Part shown: positions 11,950-21,726 of the stretch, one piece after another
Position numbering within the stretch: position 1 is the first letter of the stretch
Layout: the number at the start of each line of letters is the position of its first letter
Assembly (NCBI RefSeq): GCF_030867095.1
Contig: NC_081830.1
Span: 36,315,832 to 36,379,831, forward strand
Length of the DNA stretch: 64,000 bases
Source of the DNA: Alligator mississippiensis
Lineage: Eukaryota; Chordata; Crocodylia; Alligatoridae
Direction: 5' to 3'
The notes under the pieces: model-generated
Told to the model about the DNA's origin: nothing
Databases searched by the model: none
Seen by the model: the letters and a program-made list of their open reading frames with translations, nothing else
Made by a program: the position numbers and the translations under genes

Positions 11950-12858
11950 GTTTTACCTCTTTTTCACAATCCACAAGGTCCCACAAGCTTCTACATGTTT
12001 CTCCCCATTTGAGCTACTGTATGGAATACAAACTCAAGGAATATCAGGTCTCCTGTAAGATTTGTGGTGAGAACAAGGGACCAGTAATTACAATGTGGTT
12101 TGATGCATCATAAAACTGAGGGAGAGTCTGGACGTTATTGGTTCCTTCACTAAGAAGAACTTACAGGAGTCCTAGAAGTGGTATTATGCTAGGAATTCAC
12201 ACCTCCAGATTTATAAACCAAGGGATAGAGTTTTACTTTTACTCCCCTCACCTGATAGTAAGTTGCTAGCCAAATGGCAAGTACCCTTTGTGGTGCTGAG
12301 ATGGGTACAGAAGGTTGACCATGAAATTTGCCTGGTTAGGAAATGACACAGAGCCCAGATCATGGGTGACTGGTGCCACCTTAGTCAGGGGGGCACACGG
12401 CCCCCCAGTGACCAGTTAGCGACCAGGGGTGGGGTCTCCCCGCGGCTGAGCCTACCGACCAGGGGGGGTGGGTCCCCCCTGCGACCGAGCTCACTGACCG
12501 GGAAGAGTCCCCCCACAGCCGCTCTCACTGACCGGCATCCCACCGACTGTGGGGGGAATCCACCTGTGGCCGATCTCACTGACCGGGGGGGCTTCCCCCA
12601 CAGCAGATCCCACAGACTGGATTGTGGCTGCAACCTCTTCCAGAAGTGGATGCAGCCACTTTTGGGAGTGCCACAGTGCTTCACTCCCTGGCCAGCACTT
12701 GCAGGAGGGACACCGGCAAGTGCAGCCCATCAGGGGGTGCACCAGTGCTCTCAGAGGGTGCACATGCACCCCCATGTACCCCCTATGCATCACCACTGGC
12801 CCAGATCTACTATGTGAATTTACTAAAACCCTGGAAGACTTGCGAGGTGCTATAGCCA
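11950..12858 (+). mobile_element. Ty3/Gypsy-type LTR retrotransposon fossil (pol end)
   Basis: The + strand carries traces of the integrase C-terminal part of a pol gene: an FSPFELLYG block near 12000, and a NLLKPW block near 12820 that is typical of the pol tail of Gypsy-type elements. No LTRs, gag or protease are recognised. The element is broken in several places and is old. It is further interrupted by the hAT element at 12361-12798 and is cut off at its 3' side by a CR1 fragment. A retroviral rather than Gypsy origin cannot be excluded. Confidence 0.6.
12361..12798. mobile_element. Non-autonomous hAT element (438 bp) with GC-rich tandem core
   Basis: A perfect 8-bp target duplication GCCCAGAT lies at 12353-12360 and 12799-12806. 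The ends are imperfect inverted repeats (CATGGGTGACTGG against the complement of CATCACCACTG). The interior at about 12395-12625 is a degenerate tandem array built on units like 'gaccgagctcactgaccggg'. It sits inside the Gypsy-type fossil, so it is younger than that element. It encodes nothing recognisable. Confidence 0.75.
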
Positions 12859-14290
12859 GGGCTGTACTTTAAGGAGGCCCTCTTAAGAGTGCAGGCACAA
12901 GCTATCCTGAGGGGGCAGAAGAATGGGAAGTGCAACAGGAGACCAACCTGGCTAGACAGTGAACTGGGAAAGGAATCCTCTAAGACAGGGGTTGCCAACC
13001 GGGGGTATGCCTACCCCTGTGGGTACTTGGAATAGTCCTAGGGGGTACGTGTAGGCAAGTGGGGACAGAGCGCCACCACCTCCCAGGAGCAGGGCTGGGG
13101 TGGGGTGAGGGCAGCATGCAAGCTTTCCCACCCCACAGAGGGGTGCCGCTGCCCTTGCCCCGCCCCCGGTCCTGGGAGGTGGCAGCGGTCTGTTGCCACC
13201 CACCTACTTGCTGTCCCCACCTCCCAGCTCCGCGTTCGGCTGTACGCCACGCCCCACCTCCCGACTCAGCAGTTGGCCACATGCCACCCCTTCCCCCTCC
13301 CAGCTCCACGTTCAGCCGCACGCTACCTCCCCCTCCTCCTGCCTCCGCGTTTGACCGCGCACCACCCCCTCACCCCCTGGCTTCACTTTTGGCTACTGGG
13401 GGTACTTAAACTAAAAAAGATTGAAACCCCCTGGTCTAAGAAGTGGAAACGTCATAATACTAGGGAAAAATTTAAGAGTACTGCACAGGCATGCCGGGAG
13501 AAAATGAGGAAGGCCAAGGCACAATTAAAGATGCAGCTGGCAAGGATATAAAAAACAATATAAAGGGATTCTACAGATATGTCAAAAATAAGAGGAGGAC
13601 CAGAGATACCACAGGTCCCTTATGGAATGCAGAAGGCAAACTGGTTGCAGGGGATGCAGAGAAGGCTGAAGTATTTAATGCCAGATGACAAGCAGAGGTA
13701 GGGCAACAGCCTAGAGTAATGGCAGAACAGGTTAGGGATTACTTAGAGAAGCTAGATGCTTTCAAGTTGTCAGGGGCAGATGAGATTCACCCAATGATGC
13801 TGAAGGAACTGGCTGAGGTAATTTTGGATCCATTGGCTATCCTTTTTGAGAGCTCGTGGAGGTCAGGTGAGGTCCTGAATGACTAGAAAAGCACAGATAT
13901 AATGCCCATATTTAAGAAAGGGAAGAAAGAGGAACCAGGGAACTACAGACCCACCAGCCTGACCTCTGTACCTGGAAAGATCATGGAACAGGTCCTAGAG
14001 AAGCCACTAAATGAAAACAAAGGGATCAGGAAAAGTCAGCAAAGATTCACCAAGAGCAATCTTGCCTAATCAAACTCTATGGTTTAGAGAAGAGCAGTGG
14101 GCTTGGTACACCTTGACTTTAGCAATGTCTCCCCCAAGACATTGTCATTAACAAACTAAGGAAATACAGATTAGATGAAAGTACTATAAGGTGGATACAG
14201 AACTGGTTGGAACATCATGACAGTGAGTGGACCTCAATATCTAGCTGGGAGGAGTTATCAAGTGGTACTCCCCAGGGGTCTCCCTGTATT
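12858..14290 (+). repeat. Old CR1 ORF2 fragment, split by a hAT element
   Basis: Translation of the + strand shows the CR1 linker and reverse transcriptase N-terminal region: KWKRHNTREKFK, FYRYVKNKRR, FKLSGADEIHPMMLKEL, IFKKGKKEEPGNYRP. Several stops interrupt the frame, for example after WRSGEVLND. The match is lost after the 'cccaggggtctccctgtat' block, which encodes the PQGS motif region. The 448-bp element at 12986-13433 is inserted in it. It belongs to an older subfamily than the copies at 18-35 kb. Confidence 0.8.
12986..13433. mobile_element. Non-autonomous hAT element (448 bp) in CR1
   Basis: The terminal inverted repeats are CAGGGGTTGCCAACC on the left and the complement of GATTGAAACCCCCTG on the right. 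The flanking 8-mers are CTCTAAGA (12978-12985) and GTCTAAGA (13434-13441), a target duplication with one difference. Removing the insert restores the CR1 frame (GKESS then KKWKRH). The interior is GC-rich and made of degenerate repeats of a 'ccgcgttcggctgtacgcca' type unit. Confidence 0.8.
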
Positions 14291-15372
14291 GTTGTTACCA
14301 AAAACCAAGTACCATTCAGTCTCTTGAGAGAAGAGTACATACTATCTATGATCAGGACTTTCTTTGCAAGCTTAAACACAGAATTCACAGACAGTTACAG
14401 TTCTCTTACTGATTATCCTGTGTGTGTATGCCAAGTCAAAATATAATCACATTTCCCAATCATCTCCACTCCCTCTTAGCAAGTAAAGCATTACTACCAC
14501 CCAAATGAGAGAAAGAGGCAAGAGATGTGTCTATAATCCAACCTTTTATTAATTACACCCCAAAGCATAAGAATGAGCACCTGTCTCTCTATGTCGTATG
14601 GGTATCACACTGTACCTATCTAACTACCTGCAACAGCACAATACATCACACCCATACCAGCCAAGGAAGATACAGGAGGGAGGAAGAAGCTAGCATGCAT
14701 GCTGGCAGTAGGTTGTCTTGACTTTGCAAAGGTTTTCCTGAAGATTCCCCCTGTTTACACCCAATATTTATATGTGAGTTATTTAAATAAATATTCTGAT
14801 AGGTGTTATTCAAACTTCTTTGTTCCACTGAACTTTGGGACCTGGACTGAACCAGTTTTCCTGTGGACCTGAAAGATACCAATTAGCTAGAGTCTGCATC
14901 CTTGAGCAGTCCAGTTCTGGGAAGGAGGACTCCTTGTTTCAAAGAGGGTGCAGTGGCACAGTTGCCCCTTCTGCTGTATAGCTTGCTTGTTGGTGACTGC
15001 AGTTCCCCACTGCCCCAGCCAAACAGGTCCCCTGCAGAGTCCAGGCAAAGACTGAGCTGAGACCATGACACAGCAGCAGCAGCCAGGGGCTTTTCTGAGT
15101 CCCTGAAGCAGGTAAGAACCTCTGACTCTTGGCACCCGCTCTCTCCAGCACTTAGTGACACCTCCCATCCTCTCCCATTCCTCCTCTCCTGCAGGGTTTG
15201 CACGGACATAGTTGCATAGAAGGGACTCATATTTCCTTGGTTCTATTCCATACTGCTCCTCTCTGGTCTAGCGCATGTCCTTCCCCTGCCCTTTTACTGA
15301 CTGGGAGAGAACCTCATCAGAATACCCCTGAGCACAAAGTGGTCTAATTATGTTATAATGCTTCTTTCCAGG
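14291..15372. other. Unassigned sequence between CR1 and hAT element
   Basis: The CR1 match stops abruptly at about 14290 and does not resume. The minus strand has an AATAAA-type signal near 14550, and the sequence composition resembles a repeat end. No terminal repeats or target duplication were found, so no family is named. Confidence 0.3.
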
Positions 15373-15380
15373 GTAAATAG

Positions 15381-16469
15381 TAGGGCTGTGCGAAATTTCA
15401 CCGAGTGTTTCATTTCAAAGATAATTTGACACATTTTGACCTCAAAACAGTGAAACTAAATAAAAAGCATCAAAACAGCTTTGAAATGAAAGGAGGGCAC
15501 TCGAAACGTTTAAAAAGTTTCAAAACATTTCGAGTTTTGAAGCAACTCAGTGGTGGGAGGCCGGGGAGAGCCATGGCCGCGCTCCGAGCAGCTCGCAGCC
15601 CCACGTAGCTCAGTCCGGTGGAGATGGCAGCCCTGGCTCTCCCTGCCTCCTGCTGCTGGGCTGTGCTCCATGGGGCTGGCAAAGCTGATCGGAGTGCAGC
15701 ACCGGCTCTGCCCACCTCCCGCCACCAGACTGCACTCCAATCGGCTCCGCCAGCCCCATGGAGCTCAGCCCAGTGGTGGGAGGCGGGCAGAACCAGTGCT
15801 GTGCTGCACTCCACCTCCCACCACCGAGCTCAGCTCCGCGAAGTGGCTTGGGCTCCATGGGGCTGCAGAGCCACTCGAAGCGCAGCCTGGTGGTGGAAGG
15901 TGGACAGAGCCAGGGCTGCACTCTGCCTCCCGCTGCCAGTCTGAGCTCCATGGAGCCACACTGGATGCAAGCTGCATCCCGCACCGGTCCCAAGCAGCAG
16001 CAGAAGCCTCCTGTCATCCAGCACAGATCAGGGGGCCCGCACTCCTGGGAGGTGTCCAGCACAGCCCCACAGCCCCCCCGGGGGTGCAAGCCCTGGGATC
16101 TGTGTGCCGGATGACAGGAGGCTGCTGCTGCCAGCATGTTTTGCTTTCAAGACTTTGAGGTGCAGTTTCTGAGAAGCCTCTGCACCTAGCTCATTGAAAT
16201 GTGGCAAGCTTCATGCCCTCAGAAGGGGCTACCATCCCTGTACTTTGCATCTGAATCAAGCAAGAAATGACAATGTTTTAGGCATTTTCACAATTCCCCA
16301 TTATAGCCTATGGGTGAAACGTCGAAACGAGTCAAAACACGTAAACAGTTTTAATTAAACGAAATGGGACAGTGCTTCAACACTAAATTAAATGACAAAA
16401 TTAAACACTATCCCTTCAGAATGGCAAAATGGACGTTGAAACAAAATGATGGTGTTTCGCACAGCCCTA
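15381..16469. mobile_element. Non-autonomous hAT element (1089 bp), perfect TIRs and TSD
   Basis: The element begins TAGGGCTGTGCGAAA and ends with its exact reverse complement, a 15-bp perfect inverted repeat. It is flanked by a perfect 8-bp duplication GTAAATAG (15373-15380 and 16470-16477). AT-rich subterminal regions contain many copies of a 'tcgaaac/tcaaaac' motif, a likely transposase-binding array. The central 500 bp is GC-rich and built from repeated 'gctccatggggctg' and 'ctcccgccacc' units in both orientations. There is no transposase gene. The intact ends suggest a relatively recent insertion. Confidence 0.9.
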
Positions 16470-16477
16470 GTAAATAG

Positions 16478-18370
16478 CTCACAGTGATTGCTGTGCTACC
16501 AGGGGATGACTCTGAATGTACGCAAACTTAACCGGTTTAGAGCTAGCTTGGGTATCTCTCCATCACACTGCACTCTGCAGTGTTGATGTGTGAAGAAAAT
16601 GAAGGCTGCAAGAGGATAAAACTCCTGCCTTCAAAAGGGTTAATATCTGGGATGAAAGAGAATTAAGCTAAAGACCAATGCTGGGTAAAGAACAAAAGGA
16701 GATAAATTTGGCAGGAACAAATGTCCATTAGAAAGTATATGAAGATTTCTTCCACCAGAGCTTTGAGGTTCTGGAGTAGCCAAAGGCAGCCATCTGTAAC
16801 AGCAGGGGCCTGGTCTCTTTGGGCATTTGTCCACATAACGCTTTGCCTAGATACATGTCATGAAATCCCCATTTCTTTAGCTTAGTCATGTCTGAAAATA
16901 CACAGCTGGTTTTATCTGCTAAATTAAGCCACCTCTGACATGTTTTATTTTTAACCAGGCAATTTGTGCCACCAAGATTATTTTTATCGTGATATTTTTT
17001 AAACGTGTATTCCAAGACATGGCAAAAACCAGGGTTCTGCCATGATTTGTCCACCAGGTGGCGCTTGGATTCACTGAGAAATCCATGCAGTCTCTGCTGT
17101 AATTCAACCATCACACCCCTGGTAAAAAGGATCAAAATTGTTAGGGGTCAGGCACTTCAAGAATCAAGCTAATTCAAAATATTTTTTGTTGGACTGGGTG
17201 TTTGCTTGTAGCTGTGCTGGTCATAAGACATAGGCAGTCCCTATTGCTCTACCTATCTGCATTCACAAGTTTGTACTTATTGTTGCTCTTCTGAAGGAAG
17301 AGCTGTCTTTAAATGTTCCTTCCACAAATACAGTTCACCAAACTCCTTATCACATCATTTTAGCACATGGATTTTTAGTCTGTTTCACAATTTTCCCCCA
17401 TATAAAGCTGTTCTGAGATTACTAGCTAATGTTTCTAGAGACTTAAATCATAATATTTTTGTTTTGCAATTAGCAAATCATCCAGATCATATCAATATTT
17501 TTAGATCTTTAAACAACTTTATTTTATTGATAATCATGTTTATAGAAAAAGCTAACAGCATATCAGTATCTTTTTATTGGGATCTGGCTATTATGATCTT
17601 TTATAAAGTCATATAAAAATGTGTACAGCAGTAATACATTTCTTTGTTGATATTTATTAATTTCAGCAGTAATACATTTATCTGATACACTTTCACACTG
17701 CTCTTGTAAAGATCATGTGCACAATTATGTAAAGACAATTTTTATTCATAAAACTAAGTATTGTAATATAAATCTCTACACATTATAGTTGCTATGTTGT
17801 TCTAGTATAACACACATGGGCAAAGCTAGGATTTGAAAAGGGGGTGGAGATGATGAGGTGTATTTTTTCTTCGGGTAAAAAGAAACTAAAACACTTATCA
17901 ATATTCTAGGGGCCTAGGGCTATATTATTCAGTTTAAGAACTGAAGCAGAAATAAATATAACCTTATTGGAATGTGCATTGATTTGCTATATTATATGCA
18001 GGGATCCTGAAACCAGTACCTCAGTCACTATAATAAAATAAATTCTAAATGCCTATAAATTTTGGTATTTGATTTTGGGTTTTTTTATCATGGAAAATCA
18101 GAGCTCCCCCTGCCCCCATCGCTCACCAGGATGCAGGTCCAGGCCCCTCACTACCAAGCCACAGCCCCCTAGCCCTACTGTTGCCCCCTCAATCCCTACC
18201 CACAGCCCCTCCACCCCTGCTGGTACGCCTCACTCCCCACCCACAGCCCCCCCCAATTTCTCAGCCCTGCCAGAGCGAGCCCCCAGCTGCCAGGGCTACA
18301 GGGCCAGGAACCCAGGTCCGCAGCCTCCTGGCCCCCACACCAGCGCCCGAGCCCCAGCTGGCATCCACAA
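16478..18370. other. AT-rich intergenic DNA with a C-rich block
   Basis: Mostly AT-rich sequence without recognised exons. From about 18100 to 18370 the + strand is strongly C-rich. A 135-codon minus-strand frame at 16728-17135 has no recognisable domain. Confidence 0.35.
17051..17065 (+). promoter_or_regulatory. Candidate CTCF-binding motif
   Basis: CCACCAGGTGGCGCT is a near-consensus CTCF core. This is a motif match only. Confidence 0.4.
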
Positions 18371-20832
18371 GATTCATAGATTCATTGATTCATAGATGTT
18401 AGGGTCGGAAGGGACCTCAATATATCATCGAGTCCGACCCCCTGCATAGGCAGGAAAGAGTGCTGGGTTTAAATGACCCCAGCTAGATGCTTATCTAACC
18501 TCCTCTTGAAGACCCCCAGGGTAGGGGAGAGCACCACCTCCCTTGGGAGCCCATTCCAGACCTTGGCCACTCAAACTGTGAAGAAGTTCTTCCTAATGTC
18601 CAGTCTAAATCTGCTCTCTGCTAGCTTGTGGCCATTATTTCTGGTAACCCCCGGGGGCGCCTTGGTGAGTAAAACCTCACCAATTCCCTTCTGTGCCCCC
18701 GTGATGAACTTATAGGCAGCCACAAGGTCGCCTCTCAACCTTCTCTTGCGGAAGCTGAAAAGGTCCAGGTGCCCCAGTCTCTCCCCATAGGGCTTGGCCT
18801 GCAAGCCCTTAATCATACGAGTGGCCCTTCTCTGGACCCTCTCCAAGTTATCCGCATCCCTCTTGAAGTGCGGCGCCCAAAATTGCACGCAGTACTCCAA
18901 CTGTGGTCTGACCAGCGCCTGATAGAAGGGAAGTATCACCTCCTTGGTTCTGTTAGTCATGCATCTGCTGATGCACGATAAAGTGCCATTAGCTTTTCTG
19001 ATGACTTCGTCACACTGCCGACTCATGTTCATCTTGGAGTCCACTAGGACTCCAAGATCCCTTTCCACTTCTGTGCCACCAAGCAGGTCATTTCCTAGGC
19101 TGTAGGTGTGCTGGACATTTTTCCTCCCTATGTGCAGCACTTTACATTTCTCCTCGTTAAACTGCATTCTGTTGTTTTCTGCCCATTTATCCAACCTGTC
19201 CAGGTCTGCTTGTAGTTGTTCCCTGCCCTCCGGCATGTCTACTTCTCCCCACAGTTTTGTGTCACCCACAAACTTGGACAGAGTACACTTCACTCCCTTG
19301 TCCAAGTCGCTGAAGAAGACATTGAAGAGTATCGGTCCAAGGACCGAGCCCTGCAGGACCCCACTGCCCACACCCTTCCAGGTCGATACCGACCCATCCA
19401 CTACGACTCTCTGGGTATGACCCTCTAAGCCAATTCACCACCCACCAGACCGTGCAGTCATCCACGTCACAGCCTCTTAACTTGTTCACCAGTATGGGGT
19501 GGGGTACCATATCGAAGGCCTTCCTGAAGTCTAAGTAAACGACGTCTACCCCTACTCCTGTGTCCAGGCGTTTTGTAATCTGGTCATAAAAAGAGACTAG
19601 ATTAGTCAGGCATGATCTACCTGCTACGAACCCATGCTGGTTTCCCCTCAGCATAATTTTTCCTGCCGGGCTTTCACAAATGTGAGGCTTGATAATTTTT
19701 TCAACGACTTTGTCAAGGATGGAGGTGAGACTGACTGGCCTATAGTTGCCTGGGTCCTCCTTCCTCCCCTTCTTGAAAATGGGGACCACATTGGCCCTTT
19801 TCCAGTCCTCCAGGACCTGGCCCGTGCGCCACGAGCATTCAAATATTCCCGCCAGTGGCTGCGCAATGACATCAGCCAGTGCCTTCAGTGCCCTTGGATG
19901 GAGCTCGTCCGGGCCTGCCGACTTAAACGCATCCAGTTCCTCCAAGTGCCTCTGCACCATCTCAGGGTCTACGCATGGTAGTCTAGCGCCCTGCTGCTGC
20001 CTCTCTACAACCCCAGTGAGAGCCTTGTCTTGCCCCTCATTTAGGAACACAGAGGCAAAGAACTCATTGAGGAGTTCAGCCTTGTCCCCCTTGTCCATCA
20101 CCAATTGCTTATGCCCATCTAGTAGGGGTCCTATTCCACCCTGGGCCTTCCTTTTACTCCCTATATATCTAAAAAACAATTTTTTGTTATCCTTAACTTG
20201 GGATGCCATCCTCAGCTCCATGGTAGCTTTGGCCTGTCTAACTGCCTCCCTACAAGCGCGAGCAGAGGAGGTATACTCCTCTTTAGTAATCGCTCCCTAT
20301 TTCCACTTTTTATATGCCCCCCTTTTAGCCCGTAGGCTGCTCTGGATTTCTCTGGTCAGCCAAGGAAGTCTCTTGGCCCCTTTCCCCCTTTTTTCCCCGC
20401 ATCGGGATCATCTCCCTCTATGCCCGAAGGATCATTTCCTTAAGGCACAGCCACCCTTCCTGGGCTCCCATCTCTTCAAAACTCTTACTCTGCAGTGCAT
20501 CCTTGACTAAACGCCTGAGTTCATTGAAATCAGCTTTCCTAAAGTCTAGCACTTTCACCCTACTAGTTACCTTACCCACTCAACATCTTATGATGAATTC
20601 CATTACCTGGTGATCACTGTCCCCCAGGTGACCACCAATCTGTAGATCTCCTACCATGTCATCCCCCGTTGCCAATACCAGGTCCAGTAAGGCATCCCCC
20701 CTAGTGGGTCCATGTACCTCCTGCGTCAGGTGGAGGTCTTGTACACAGGATAGGAACCTGCGTGAATGGTGGGACTTTGCTTTCTGCGTCTCCCAGCAGA
20801 TGTCTGCGTAGTTTAGGTCCCCCATGACTACC
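18371..20832 (-). mobile_element. CR1 LINE, 5'-truncated (copy A)
   Basis: This minus-strand copy covers part of the endonuclease domain (VVMGDLNYADICWET), the linker, the whole reverse transcriptase and the 3' tail at 18371-18400. RT blocks seen are [29 protein letters not shown] and [12 protein letters not shown]. The catalytic FADD motif reads FVGD, which would be inactive. The frame is broken, with a shift in the RT palm region near 19.3-19.5 kb and interruption between 20.2 and 20.6 kb. The flanking sequence ACAAG appears on both sides (about 18366-18371 and 20839-20843) and may be the target duplication. It is head to head with copy B. Confidence 0.9.
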
Positions 20833-21720
20833 CCCATGACAAGAGGCGGCAGCTGCTGCAGCACAGTGGAGCATGGTGGGCAGTGTGGTCAGAGCAGAGC
20901 ACGTGGTGGAGGAAGATGCAGGCTGTTTGCTATGGGCTTGGGCTCCCCACCCTGCTGCCCTTCCCCTGGGGCCTCCATAGCCCATCAGGTAGGATCCAGC
21001 ATGGCAGGGCAGAGCAAGGCTGGCTGGGGAAGCTCCTTGCCACTCCTGTGGTGCCCCCTCCCTACCTTACAGCAGTAGGGGCAGCAACATGGGGGCTGCT
21101 GCCAGGTGGACAGGGGGATGCCTTGCCAGGGTGGTGTGGGGCTTGTAGCAGCAAGGAGTGTCTTTGCCCTGCTCTCCCCTGCTGTGCCAGGTCCCTCCCA
21201 CTGGGCCACAGAGTCCCTGGGGGGAAGGCAGTAGGGTAGGAAGCCCAAGCCCACAATGGACAGCCTGCAGCCACCCCTTTCCCTGCTCCATATACAAATC
21301 TAGGGGGCATGTGACCCCCACTCCATCCCCACAGGACAGCGCACAGTGACAGGGAACCAGCCTCCCCACAACACCTGGATAAGCCACCCACAGCCTCCTC
21401 CCACTCCCCACTTGGGCCCTGTGGCCACACATGGCCCTGCGCCCCAAGCCCCATGCACCGCCCTTCTGGGTATCAGTAGCAGCATCTGCAGCCCTGCCCA
21501 ACTCCCTCCTTCCCTATGGGGGCCTCAATCCCCCCCACCTAGCCAGACTTACCTGCTAAAGCTGGTAGCCATGTGTATGTGTAAATGCACACATACACAT
21601 GGCACCCCCTGCCTGACCACCCTTCTCTTGCTCCCCCTGGCCCCTTGCAGGCTGGAAGAGTTCAGAGAGCTCTTTGCAGAAGTGGAAAATATGTGTGTTT
21701 CTCCCTTAAAATGTTAAATC
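20833..21720. other. GC-rich spacer between head-to-head CR1 copies
   Basis: GC-rich sequence with short internal inverted repeats (GGGCTTGGGCTCCCC at 20935-20949 against GGAAGCCCAAGCCCA at 21239-21253). No gene is recognised. It may be the core of another miniature element, but its ends could not be defined. Confidence 0.35.
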
Positions 21721-21726
21721 TGTGTT

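Noticed and set aside
12362-12817. 151-codon + strand frame and overlapping minus-strand frames
   Set aside because: They are translation of the tandem GC-rich core of a hAT miniature element, not a gene.
15550-16158. 202-codon + strand frame and 175-codon minus-strand frame
   Set aside because: Both lie in the repetitive GC-rich core of the hAT element at 15381-16469, and both strands are open because of composition.
16728-17135. 135-codon minus-strand frame
   Set aside because: It has a normal-looking composition but no recognisable motif, splice context or neighbour support. Too little to call a gene.
19634-20510. Long + strand frames opposite CR1 copy A (also opposite copies B and C)
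   Set aside because: They recur at the same places on the reverse of each CR1 copy and are antisense shadows of the CR1 frame.
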